Shown: one piece after another, positions 9,164 to 17,187 of the stretch
How the letters are laid out: the number at the start of each line of letters is the position of its first letter
How positions within the stretch are numbered: position 1 is the stretch's first letter
Assembly: GCA_026414975.1 (NCBI GenBank)
Contig: JAOAHZ010000001.1
Location: forward strand, 183,547-247,546
DNA: 64,000 nt
Source of the DNA: Bacteroidia bacterium
GTDB lineage: Bacteria; Bacteroidota; Bacteroidia; SpSt-205
Direction of reading: 5' to 3'
Made by a program: the position numbers and the translations under genes
The notes under the pieces: generated by a model
Seen by the model: only the letters and a program-made list of their open reading frames with translations
Told to the model about the DNA's origin: nothing
Database searches by the model: none

Positions 9164-9603
9164 ACAGGTAGGGTTATAGGTTTAGGTTGCTGAGCTGCAT
9201 GCGGATGATGAGCGCCAGTGTATACAAAGAGGTTCCTTAGCATACGGACTTGAAGGCGGTTTTTAGGCAGCATGCCCTTGACTGCATGACGAATAACCTG
9301 CTCGGGTGTAAGGCGATAGATGGGAATATGACGCTGACCACCCGGATAACCCGTGTGCCGAATATAGACCTTCTGCAAAGGCTTTTTGCCGCCGAGGACA
9401 ACCTTTTCTGCATTAATCACAATGACTGCTGCACCCAAATTCCATTGAGGAGCAAAGTAGGGCAAATGCTTGCCCCGCAGCAGACGGGCTACGCCGCTGG
9501 CGAGGCGTCCCAAAGGCATCCCTGTCGCATCTACAACAAACCATTCTCGGACACGACCTTTTGGCCTCACCATTGGCGTCCGGTACAAGGGTAGGCTTTT
9601 CAC
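9160..9603 (-). CDS. rplM: 50S ribosomal protein L13
   Basis: L13 is an early-assembly protein of the large subunit. The 147-residue product contains WFVVDATGMPLGRLAS, NAEKVVLGGKK and the MLPKNRLQVRMLRNLFVYTG block. I keep the GTG start at 9603 because a perfect TACCTTTG box ends only 8 nt upstream. An ATG at 9570 (MVRPKGRV) is an alternative start. It is the first gene of the rplM-rpsI-rpsB-hisS-lipoprotein cluster. Confidence 0.95.
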   Translation of the reverse strand: MKSLPLYRTPMVRPKGRVREWFVVDATGMPLGRLASGVARLLRGKHLPYFAPQWNLGAAVIVINAEKVVLGGKKPLQKVYIRHTGYPGGQRHIPIYRLTPEQVIRHAVKGMLPKNRLQVRMLRNLFVYTGAHHPHAAQQPKPITLPV

Positions 9604-9611
9604 AGCGGCAG

Positions 9612-9619
9612 CAAAGGTA
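9612..9619 (-). promoter_or_regulatory. -7 box of rplM (TACCTTTG)
   Basis: This perfect box on the minus strand ends 8 nt before the rplM GTG. It sits back-to-back with the phhB box at 9638-9645, only 18 nt away, so the two polymerases would compete for the same upstream DNA. Confidence 0.7.
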
Positions 9620-9637
9620 TAAACTTCTCTGCATATC

Positions 9638-9645
9638 TACCTTTG
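9638..9645 (+). promoter_or_regulatory. -7 box of phhB-dut (TACCTTTG)
   Basis: This perfect TAnnTTTG ends exactly 4 nt before the phhB ATG at 9650. Transcription is expected to start at or next to the A of the ATG, giving a leaderless mRNA. Confidence 0.75.
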
Positions 9646-9649
9646 TAGC

Positions 9650-9955
9650 ATGCAAACCTATACTAAGGAGGAAATTCAGCAGCGTCTGACTTTTTTCCCT
9701 GAATGGCGCTACCAGCAAGGCAGCTTAGTGCGAGAATACGAGTTTGAGGACTTTTTAGGGGCGTGGTCCTTCTTGACACAGGTAGCTCTCTTAGCGGAAC
9801 GCCACAATCACCACCCTGAGATTTGGAACGTATATAATCGGGTGCGCCTTAGTTGGAGCACCCATGAGGCAGGGGGTATCACAGAGCGAGACTTTACTCT
9901 CGTGGAAGAGGTAGACCGGGCGTATGCAGCGACTCGCCGTGCGTATAAGAAATGA
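9650..9955 (+). CDS. phhB: 4a-hydroxytetrahydrobiopterin (pterin-4a-carbinolamine) dehydratase
   Basis: The enzyme dehydrates pterin-4a-carbinolamine formed by aromatic amino acid hydroxylases and regenerates the pterin cofactor. The 101-residue protein is full length. It carries the family signature [15 protein letters not shown] with the active-site His cluster, and [15 protein letters not shown]. No pterin-dependent hydroxylase is in this window. It may also act on RuBisCO assembly-type or other partners, as some homologues do. Its 3' end overlaps dut by 32 nt. Confidence 0.93.
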   Translation: MQTYTKEEIQQRLTFFPEWRYQQGSLVREYEFEDFLGAWSFLTQVALLAERHNHHPEIWNVYNRVRLSWSTHEAGGITERDFTLVEEVDRAYAATRRAYKK

Positions 9956-10367
9956 GTCGGGCCTCCCCCTGCCTGAATATGAGACGGAAGGCGCAGCGGG
10001 GATGGACTTGCGGGCAGCGCTTAAGGCTCCTATCACTTTAGCTCCAGGCGAGCGCCGGGCCATCCCCACAGGACTCTACATAGAGCTCCCCCCTGGCTAC
10101 GAAGCCCAAGTACGACCCCGCAGCGGCTTAGCTCTTCGCTATGGTATCACCCTGCTCAATAGTCCGGGCACCATAGACTCAGACTACAGAGGCGAGATCC
10201 AAGTGATTCTCATAAACCTTGGCACAGAGCCCTTTACGATAGAGGCAGGCATGCGGATAGCCCAACTCATCGTGGCGCCTGTGGTCCGAGTAGACTGGCA
10301 GGTAGTTGAGAGTTTGAATTCAACAATGCGGGGAACTGGTGGATTCGGTCATACAGGGGAGTTATGA
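9924..10367 (+). CDS. dut: Deoxyuridine 5'-triphosphate nucleotidohydrolase
   Basis: dUTPase hydrolyses dUTP to dUMP and keeps uracil out of DNA. The 147-residue trimeric-type protein shows the five motifs: [42 protein letters not shown] and the C-terminal GTGGFGHTG arm. The start lies inside phhB (32-nt overlap), so the two are probably co-transcribed from the phhB promoter. Confidence 0.97.
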   Translation: MQRLAVRIRNESGLPLPEYETEGAAGMDLRAALKAPITLAPGERRAIPTGLYIELPPGYEAQVRPRSGLALRYGITLLNSPGTIDSDYRGEIQVILINLGTEPFTIEAGMRIAQLIVAPVVRVDWQVVESLNSTMRGTGGFGHTGEL

Positions 10368-10434
10368 ATCCCACCCACTCGTTGGCTAAAAGGATTGAGT
10401 AAATGGTTGTAGCCTCCTATCCAAGTCCCCATCC

Positions 10435-12549
10435 ATGAGCCAACTCCGGGCGGTTTTGGGGTGGGTGCTTCGGTTTTATCCCTTTCAGCTACCCTTGTAT
10501 CAGCTGCGGCGGCATTTTATTCTCTCCCTTCTGTGGGTCTTCCTCTGGCTAATCGCCTTGGGTCAAGTAGGGCGAGGTTTTGGTGTCTCGGAGCTGTTCT
10601 ACAATCCCGCAACTGGCATTTACCCAGATTTTGGCTCTACACTGGCTTGGGGACTATCGTACGGGATTTATGTCATAGCTTACCACCTTACCACCTACCT
10701 TTTAGACGGCCATCACGCTGGATTCCTATTGCGCGAGAAAAATCCCTTTCTCGTCTATGCTCTCAACAATAGCCTTCTACCACTTGCTTTTTGGCTGTTT
10801 TACCTGCATACCTATACTCAGTATCATCACGAAGACCCGAATTTCGCTGAACAGCTTTTAGGCCATGTCGTCGGTGCTCTGGGTATCACGAGTGTCTTAC
10901 TGATAGGGTTAGGGCGCTTTTCTCGGGATATTTTTCGCTTGGGCAAGCTTGGGCTCCTTTCACCTTATCGCATCTATATGGACATATCAAAGACTCGCCT
11001 CTCTGCCTCAGAAGAGCATTATTACGTTGTGTTTGGCAAAGGGATTCAAAGCACCGCTGACTTCGTTGCCGTAGATAAGAAAGCTCTGACGAAACTGCTT
11101 CTCAAGCATCACCGAAATGCCTTTATTGTGGAAATCGGCTTAGTGGCTCTCATAAGTGTCTGGGGCTACCTTCAGACCTTATTGGAAATCTACATGCCCG
11201 CTGCGGCTGCTTTCTTGATATTCTGGGGCATCTTATATATGCTCTTTGGAGCGGTGAGCTTTTGGCTAAGGCAGTGGGGCGGCTGGGCCCTCGTGACCCT
11301 GATAGGGGGGCTGGTATTGCTCATTTATCAGAGTAGCCTGTGGGAGAGCCGTTCGGCTTATGGCCTTCGATATACAGGCTATTCCCCTCCCCCAAGCCAT
11401 GATACCGAGAGAGACTCTCTTGCCTTGGTAACCTGCGTGGAGGCCTGGCAACAGAAGCAGCAGGATAAATCACCGCCCTTAGTATGGGTACAAGTATCAG
11501 GCGGAGGCTGGCGTTCGGCTTTTTGGACCTTGACGAATCTCCAGCTTCTGGATAGCCTATCGGGGGGACTTCTGTGGCGGCGATGCTTTGGGATTTCAGG
11601 GGCATCGGGCGGGCTAATAGGAGCGGCTGTTTGGAGAGAACTTGGCCTCTTTTACCCAGAGCGGCACTTAGACTTATCGGAAGCGTACTTCCTCACGCAA
11701 GATGCCCTGAATCCGGTCATAGCTACGGCGGTAACGGGTTTTTTTGTCCCAGCTCTTCGGTTTCGGGATAGCTTGAGCCAGGAGACATACCCTAAGGCTC
11801 GGGAATATGCCTTTGAGAGGGCGCTTATACGACACAGCCGGGCTTTTGGGGACAGACGCCTTGGGGATTATACGCAACCAGAACGCGAGGGACGATGCCC
11901 TCTTCTTTTCATCACCCCTGCCCTTATCCCAGCGGGCAAACAGCTCCTCATTAGCAGCCAACCCTGCGGACCTCTGCTGAATCAGGGCTACATAGAAGAG
12001 CTGCGTCGCCTTGTGCCCGACAGCGATCACCTGCGTCTGACCACCGCTCTCCGAATGAACGCTTCTTTCCCTTTTGTACTGCCTCCCGTTCGTTTGCCGA
12101 CAGCCCCTGGGTTAGAAGCCGTGGATGCGGGCGCCATTGACAATTTCGGAGAGCTCATAGCCCTTCGATTTCTATGGAATATGCGGGAAGTAGTCGCTCG
12201 GCATGCTTCTAAAGTAGTTCTGATAGAGATACGCGATCTGCCTGAAAGTGCACCTCCATCGGCCGAGTCGGGACGATCGGCCTTAGCTGACTTTGTGAGA
12301 CGGTTAGGCGGGCTATACTCCTCCTTTACAGGAGCACGACAAATCTTGACCCGATTTTCTTACCAGATTATGCGAGCCAGCTATCCAATCCCGATAGAAA
12401 AACATGTTTTAGCCTATCAACCTCGCCATGGACGCTATCCGCCCTTAGGCTTCACGCTGCGCCCCTCGGATCAAGCCGTCATGCTAAGTACGCTAACCGA
12501 CAGCATTCATGTAAGGCGACTTAAGCAGATCATAGAAGCCATCAAATAG
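10435..12549 (+). CDS. Membrane-anchored patatin-like phospholipase
   Basis: The C-terminal half of this 704-residue protein has a patatin catalytic core. The oxyanion-type SGGGWRSA is at 355-362, the nucleophile elbow GISGASGG at 386-393 and the catalytic-dyad DAG at 564-566. The N-terminal 300 residues contain about six or seven hydrophobic segments (near 28-46, 70-92, 108-126, 143-160, 230-275 and 283-300), so the hydrolase domain is tethered to a multi-pass membrane module. Patatins are acyl hydrolases, and the lipid substrate is unknown here. I saw no clean -7 box upstream. Confidence 0.8.
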   Translation: MSQLRAVLGWVLRFYPFQLPLYQLRRHFILSLLWVFLWLIALGQVGRGFGVSELFYNPATGIYPDFGSTLAWGLSYGIYVIAYHLTTYLLDGHHAGFLLREKNPFLVYALNNSLLPLAFWLFYLHTYTQYHHEDPNFAEQLLGHVVGALGITSVLLIGLGRFSRDIFRLGKLGLLSPYRIYMDISKTRLSASEEHYYVVFGKGIQSTADFVAVDKKALTKLLLKHHRNAFIVEIGLVALISVWGYLQTLLEIYMPAAAAFLIFWGILYMLFGAVSFWLRQWGGWALVTLIGGLVLLIYQSSLWESRSAYGLRYTGYSPPPSHDTERDSLALVTCVEAWQQKQQDKSPPLVWVQVSGGGWRSAFWTLTNLQLLDSLSGGLLWRRCFGISGASGGLIGAAVWRELGLFYPERHLDLSEAYFLTQDALNPVIATAVTGFFVPALRFRDSLSQETYPKAREYAFERALIRHSRAFGDRRLGDYTQPEREGRCPLLFITPALIPAGKQLLISSQPCGPLLNQGYIEELRRLVPDSDHLRLTTALRMNASFPFVLPPVRLPTAPGLEAVDAGAIDNFGELIALRFLWNMREVVARHASKVVLIEIRDLPESAPPSAESGRSALADFVRRLGGLYSSFTGARQILTRFSYQIMRASYPIPIEKHVLAYQPRHGRYPPLGFTLRPSDQAVMLSTLTDSIHVRRLKQIIEAIK

Positions 12550-12550
12550 C

Positions 12551-12558
12551 TACCTTTG
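12551..12558 (+). promoter_or_regulatory. -7 box of the YHS lipoprotein gene (TACCTTTG)
   Basis: This perfect box begins one base after the patatin stop codon and ends 4 nt before the ATG at 12563, predicting a leaderless transcript. Confidence 0.72.
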
Positions 12559-12562
12559 TTAC

Positions 12563-12820
12563 ATGCGGCTCTTACTCCTCATCAGTGGAGGTGCAGCCCT
12601 GACCCTTTGCAGTCCAAATCCCCCTTCCGCCCCTGAATCCATGCAAGCAAAAGTCAAGTTAGAAATCCCGGTGGAGCAACTGATCTTACCTTACTGTCCT
12701 GAATGTGAGATGAGCTTTCATCGTTTTCCTATTGCTGATACGCTGACTTATGACGGAAAACTATATGGTTTTTGCAGCGAAGGTTGCAAGAAGGCCTTCG
12801 CTAAACGGATGGGTATCTAA
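12563..12820 (+). CDS. Small YHS/TRASH-like metal-binding lipoprotein
   Basis: This 85-residue protein begins with a hydrophobic signal that may end in a lipobox near Cys16 (ALTLC). Its second half has CPECEM, then LTYDGKLYGFCSEGCKKAF. The Cys pairs and the DGKxYxFCSExCKxxF pattern match YHS/TRASH-type domains, which bind copper or other soft metals in metal-handling proteins. A periplasmic metal sensor or chaperone role is inferred. The end overlaps the start of the next gene. Confidence 0.65.
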   Translation: MRLLLLISGGAALTLCSPNPPSAPESMQAKVKLEIPVEQLILPYCPECEMSFHRFPIADTLTYDGKLYGFCSEGCKKAFAKRMGI

Positions 12821-13682
12821 GGTCTTCCTGAGCCTTATCTGGCTTAGTGGATGCTCTTCTCCCTCTTCAACAGACGCTACGGAGGGCCAGCCTAAGAGGG
12901 ATACGACTTATGCTGTACCCTGGGAGTTAGTGGAGGTGTATATGAAAGCAGCTCCTTCCCCTGTACAGGTGGCCTTGTGGCTTCGTCAGGAGAAAGTTCC
13001 TTTCATACGAGGCTCTCTTCATGATCCTACTTTGTCTGGGCGTTACGGGGGCCTTCAAGGGGCAGCTAATCTTGGCATTTATCTGACTGACATGGCTTAC
13101 GCTCATGCCACCCAAAACTATCAAGATGCTTATGAGTATCTCTCTTCCGTCAATCGTCTGGCCGCCCGATATGGATTAGACGATATCCTATCGGTGGAGC
13201 GCATACGAACCTTGGACAACCTCCAAGACCAGCCCGATAGCGTTCAAAAGATTTTGACGCAATACTACAGAGAAGTCCAGGAACGCCTTGAAGAAACAGG
13301 CCAGCAGGCTATGCTACGCCATATGATACTGGGTGGCTGGATAGAGAGCTTGCACATCGCTCTGGTCTTGCTGGAAAATAATCCCTCCAAGCAGCATTTG
13401 GCCCAAATGATAAGCCTACAAAAAAGCCTTCTTCCGCTTATTGTGAAGCTGTACGCCGTGGACTCTACAAGCCACTCTACTTCCAGGCAAATCCTTGGAC
13501 ATCTTTATGAAATTGAGTCCGCTCTACGAGATATACAGACGGAAGCATCTCCCCCCGTCACCCAGGTCAATAAGGGAGTGATTCAGATGCAGTTTAGAGA
13601 GGGGCCGAGACTCTCTCCAGAACAGATTAGCACTATCAAGCAGCCCGTTCAGAAACTTCGTCAACATGTCATCCAAGTATGA
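12750..13682 (+). CDS. Bacteroidota-type lipoprotein of unknown function
   Basis: Up to 310 residues with a lipoprotein signal (VFLSLIWLSGCSS), but the n-region before it is unusually long because the only in-frame ATGs (12750 and 12765) lie inside the preceding gene. The mature part is helical, with ANLGIYLTDMAYAHATQNYQDAYEYL near residue 107 and LGGWIESLHIALVLLENN near 190. I know this pattern from conserved Bacteroidota lipoproteins without an assigned function. It overlaps its neighbours at both ends (71 nt and 4 nt), which points to a coupled operon. Confidence 0.65.
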   Translation: MTENYMVFAAKVARRPSLNGWVSKVFLSLIWLSGCSSPSSTDATEGQPKRDTTYAVPWELVEVYMKAAPSPVQVALWLRQEKVPFIRGSLHDPTLSGRYGGLQGAANLGIYLTDMAYAHATQNYQDAYEYLSSVNRLAARYGLDDILSVERIRTLDNLQDQPDSVQKILTQYYREVQERLEETGQQAMLRHMILGGWIESLHIALVLLENNPSKQHLAQMISLQKSLLPLIVKLYAVDSTSHSTSRQILGHLYEIESALRDIQTEASPPVTQVNKGVIQMQFREGPRLSPEQISTIKQPVQKLRQHVIQV

Positions 13683-14098
13683 AAGCCACACTCATAGCTA
13701 CCCCACTGTTATTCCTGTATGCTCAAGTCCCTTGCAAGCAGCTTATCCCGAGCTGCCGGGAAGCGTACTTAGAAGATTTTAGCTGGGACGGCCGATACTG
13801 GCGCGCTGAGTTATATGGAGGGGAAACGACGGAGATATACTATACCTTTTTCCCGGGACTGCGTTACCGGCTCATTCCCTGTGGCAGCTCCTCCACGAAA
13901 GCGGCTCCTCACCTTCGCATCTATAACGCCAATCGAACCCTACTTTTAGACACCCGCCAACAGGGGGATAGGCGATATTGGGATTTAGAACTAAGCAGTA
14001 CTCAGCTCATGGTGATAGAGCTGTACTATCCCAGCGGAGATGGGTGTGCAGCCCTACTGATAGCCCATCGTATTTCTATGGAGGCGTCCGCCCGCTGA
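13679..14098 (+). CDS. Secreted hypothetical protein
   Basis: 139 residues with a likely cleaved signal peptide (MKATLIATPLLFLYAQ) and a mature beta-rich domain. Four or five Cys residues (CKQLIPSC, PCGSS, DGCAAL) could form disulfides. I do not recognise the family. The ATG overlaps the stop of the preceding lipoprotein gene (ATGA), so the two are probably made together and may act in the cell envelope. Confidence 0.6.
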   Translation: MKATLIATPLLFLYAQVPCKQLIPSCREAYLEDFSWDGRYWRAELYGGETTEIYYTFFPGLRYRLIPCGSSSTKAAPHLRIYNANRTLLLDTRQQGDRRYWDLELSSTQLMVIELYYPSGDGCAALLIAHRISMEASAR

Positions 14099-14104
14099 TA
14101 AGCC

Positions 14105-14112
14105 TACCTTTG
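14105..14112 (+). promoter_or_regulatory. -7 box of the NuoM-like gene (TACCTTTG)
   Basis: This perfect box ends 4 nt before the GTG at 14117. The spacing matches that of ATG-initiated genes in the window and supports the GTG as the true start. Confidence 0.72.
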
Positions 14113-14116
14113 TAGA

Positions 14117-15631
14117 GTGATAGTCTGGTGGATTGTAGCTGCTTTCGCTGGAGCCGTTGGCGTGCTTCTGGTGCCTTCTCGCTGGGTCTGGCGGGGGGCA
14201 TCCCTGATTATAGGTGTAGTAGGTGCCTGGCTTGCTTACGAATACACTCTTCGCGCTCCGCTGGAAGTCACCCATACCCTAAGCACTCTTTCATTTCGTC
14301 TGCCGTGGTGGGGTACTCCTACAACCGAGGGATGGTCTGCGCGGTATCAGGTGCAGCTCTTCTTTGCGTCAGACGGGACTGCTCTCCTCTTGGCAGGTGG
14401 GGTTACGCTCATTCAGCTTATTTTGAGCTTTTGGACGGGCTGGACCTTCTCGCAACCGCGTTTCCAGATGGCAGCTCTGCTCCTCCTGCAAGGCTTCACC
14501 CTATGGACTATTTTCTCATATGACCTTATCGCCTTTTATGTGGGGTTTGAGGCCGTGCTCTTTCCGATGTACTACCTTATTCTGACGCTTAGTCCGAGCG
14601 GTGAAGCGACTCGGCGCGCCGCAATGGAGTTTCTGCTTTACACTTTGGTAGGTTCGGTCCCTATGTTAGGGGGCATTCTGTATGGAGCCTCTGAAATAAG
14701 CCGAATCCATGGGATTCCCTTCACGACAAACTATTACGATTGGCTCAAATACCCCCTGCCAGACAGCGTTCAGTTGGGTATTTATCTCAGCTTTGTCTTA
14801 GCGTTTTGGGTAAAGTTGGGGCTCTTCCCATTGCATGGGTGGGTGCTCAGTTTATACAGGCAGGCTCCCCTTGCCTTGGTGGTGGTTTCTTCAGCTCTGC
14901 TGACTAAGCTGGGGGGTCTGGCATGGCTGCGTTGGGCCCCAGCCTTTCCTCAGGCGCACTTTACCTTAGGTCCCTACATAGGGGCGCTTGCTGTAATCTC
15001 CCTTTTAGGAGCTGGCCTGGGTGCCTATTTTCAAAAGAGTCTACGCTCTTGGCTTGCTTTGGGTACTATATCTCATCTGAGCATGGTAGCTGTGGGCATA
15101 GCGGCCACATCCCCAGCTGGAGGTAGCGGCGCAGCCTGGATGATGATTAGTCATGCTTTGATTGCTGCCCTCCATCTGCTCGTAGTCGGCGTCCTTATAG
15201 AGCGAGTCGGCAGCGATGACATATCTCAGATGGGTGGCTTGGCTCGGACTATGCCCCAGCTCACTGCCTTGTGGATGCTCACGGCCTTGGCTTCCATAGG
15301 GCTACCTGGACTTATACAGTTTCCAGCCGAACTGCTCATTCTTACAGGCGCATACGCCTCTTACACCTTGCAGCGAAGTGTCTTTGTAGCAGCTCTTTTA
15401 GGGGTTCTTGTCTCTGCGGTGTACACCCTTCCCGTGCTTCGTAAAGTTCTCTTTGGCTCGGATAGGGGGGGGTATAAAGACCTTTCACCTGCTGAGATAG
15501 TCCCGCTTTGGGTTTTGGGTCTATTGGTCCTTGTGTTAGGCTTTGCCTCTGCTCCCTTTCTCTCGGAGATTCAACGCACCGTAAGCCCCCTAATGCAAGC
15601 TATATTATTTCAGAGCTTAGGGGTACGCTGA
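14117..15631 (+). CDS. NuoM/MrpD-like proton-translocating membrane subunit
   Basis: The 504-residue polytopic protein (about 14 TM helices) resembles NuoM of complex I. The functional residues are kept: Glu in YVGFEAVLFPMYYLI (TM5), Lys in FWVKLGLFPLHGW (TM7) and Lys in LLTKLGG (TM8). The normal LPDAHTEAP loop is altered to VLSLYRQAP. The GTG start is set by the promoter box. No NuoL, NuoN or other complex I gene is nearby, so it may belong to a complex encoded elsewhere or act as an antiporter-like subunit. Confidence 0.8.
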   Translation: MIVWWIVAAFAGAVGVLLVPSRWVWRGASLIIGVVGAWLAYEYTLRAPLEVTHTLSTLSFRLPWWGTPTTEGWSARYQVQLFFASDGTALLLAGGVTLIQLILSFWTGWTFSQPRFQMAALLLLQGFTLWTIFSYDLIAFYVGFEAVLFPMYYLILTLSPSGEATRRAAMEFLLYTLVGSVPMLGGILYGASEISRIHGIPFTTNYYDWLKYPLPDSVQLGIYLSFVLAFWVKLGLFPLHGWVLSLYRQAPLALVVVSSALLTKLGGLAWLRWAPAFPQAHFTLGPYIGALAVISLLGAGLGAYFQKSLRSWLALGTISHLSMVAVGIAATSPAGGSGAAWMMISHALIAALHLLVVGVLIERVGSDDISQMGGLARTMPQLTALWMLTALASIGLPGLIQFPAELLILTGAYASYTLQRSVFVAALLGVLVSAVYTLPVLRKVLFGSDRGGYKDLSPAEIVPLWVLGLLVLVLGFASAPFLSEIQRTVSPLMQAILFQSLGVR

Positions 15632-15791
15632 AGCGTAGCATTTATCTTACCACTCAAATGATTAAGCGTAACATGCAGCGCTCCTCGCAGGGCAGCCTCC
15701 TTGAAGGGGATTCAGACGGGCCTCTACACTGCACTAAAAGCCTAAGGACCTGACAGCTTGTTTTCAGGGTCATCCTATAGACAGCAAAAGG

Positions 15792-17087
15792 TTAGCTGGG
15801 CCGAGCATCGGATGCTTCAAGCTGCACCTGAGGCTCCTGCAAAGCACCTACAGCGTTCCAATCCACGGATACCACTGTGCGCAGCATGTCCTCTAAGGTT
15901 TCAGCCCGCCGAATAAGGAGAGGTTTACCATGATATATCAGGAGTTCTGCAGGACGGGGGCGAGAGTTATAGTTGGAGCTCATGGTGTATCCGTATGCAC
16001 CTGCATTCCGTATACCTAATATGTCGCCTTCTCGGACTTCCACGATGAGGCGGTCCGAGCCGAAAGTGTCTGTTTCGCATAGGTATCCTACGACCGTATA
16101 AATGCGCTTAGGCCCCTCTGGTCGGCTGACATTCACTATCTCATGATAGGCATCATACATCATGGGACGGATAAGGTGATTGAAGCCCGAGTTGACACCG
16201 ACGAAGACCGTGGCGGGGGTTGGCTTAACCACATTTACACGCACTAAGAGGACGCCCGCTTCGCTCACTATAAACTTTCCCGGCTCAAACCATAGTTCTA
16301 TCGTGCGACCCGATTCAGCTGTAAAAGTATGATAAGCCTCCTCCAAACCCTCCGCCAAGCTCTTTAGGTCTGTGGTTACGTCATCAGAACGATAGGCTAC
16401 TTTGAAGCCGCTCCCAAGGTCAATAAATTCTAAATCAGGAAAATCCCGCGCTATATCAAACAAGAGCCGCACACCCTGTAAGAAGACTTCTGTATCCAGT
16501 ATGTCCGACCCCGTATGGATGTGTAGCCCATTCACGCGGAGGTTCCAGAGCTGGATAATGCGCGTTAGGTGCCGCAGCTGCAGGATAGATATGCCAAACT
16601 TAGAGTCAATGTGGCCAGTGGAGATTTTAGCGTGCCCACCAGCGTTGATGTGCGGATTGAGCCGGATACAGCAAGGCACCGTATGGCCATACATTTCGCC
16701 GAAGCGCTCCAACATGGGAATGTTATCTATATTTAGTCTGACCCCCAGCTCTATAGCTCGTTTGATTTCCTCAAATCCTACACCATTCGGCGTAAAGAGG
16801 ATATCTTTCGGCTGGTATCCAGCCCGCAGAGCCAACTCCACCTCTTGAATAGATACGGCATCAATACCTACGCCCGTTTGTCGGAGCAGCTCAAGGATGG
16901 CGGGTGTGCTCAAAGCCTTCATAGCGTATAGGATTCGCACGGGAAGCCGACTAAAGGCCGACCTGAGAGCCTGAACCTGCCGAGTGATAACGCTGGCATC
17001 ATACACATACAACGGAGTGCCGTATTGCAGAGCCAAGTGTTCTACATCCACGCCTTGTATCACATAGCGTCCATTCTGTAAAATCAT
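15792..17087 (-). CDS. lysA: Diaminopimelate decarboxylase
   Basis: LysA makes L-lysine from meso-diaminopimelate with PLP. The 431-residue protein has the PLP lysine in YAMKALS near residue 55 and HIHTGSDI for substrate contact. IDLGSGF, a C-terminal FGSDRL segment and the YGYTMSSNYNSRPRPAE block follow. The family's usual CESGD motif reads CETDT here. The gene faces nuoM-like convergently and is separated from the upstream acyl-CoA dehydrogenase by about 100 nt. I saw no clear -7 box. Confidence 0.93.
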   Translation of the reverse strand: MILQNGRYVIQGVDVEHLALQYGTPLYVYDASVITRQVQALRSAFSRLPVRILYAMKALSTPAILELLRQTGVGIDAVSIQEVELALRAGYQPKDILFTPNGVGFEEIKRAIELGVRLNIDNIPMLERFGEMYGHTVPCCIRLNPHINAGGHAKISTGHIDSKFGISILQLRHLTRIIQLWNLRVNGLHIHTGSDILDTEVFLQGVRLLFDIARDFPDLEFIDLGSGFKVAYRSDDVTTDLKSLAEGLEEAYHTFTAESGRTIELWFEPGKFIVSEAGVLLVRVNVVKPTPATVFVGVNSGFNHLIRPMMYDAYHEIVNVSRPEGPKRIYTVVGYLCETDTFGSDRLIVEVREGDILGIRNAGAYGYTMSSNYNSRPRPAELLIYHGKPLLIRRAETLEDMLRTVVSVDWNAVGALQEPQVQLEASDARPS

Positions 17088-17187
17088 GGGCTATTGTATT
17101 TGGGTGCAAAGTAGAGGGTTTTAGCTTAGAGCCAAGCGCTGAGGTTGCCTTAGGGAGACTGAGAGACGCTGGGTGAGGCGATGAAGG

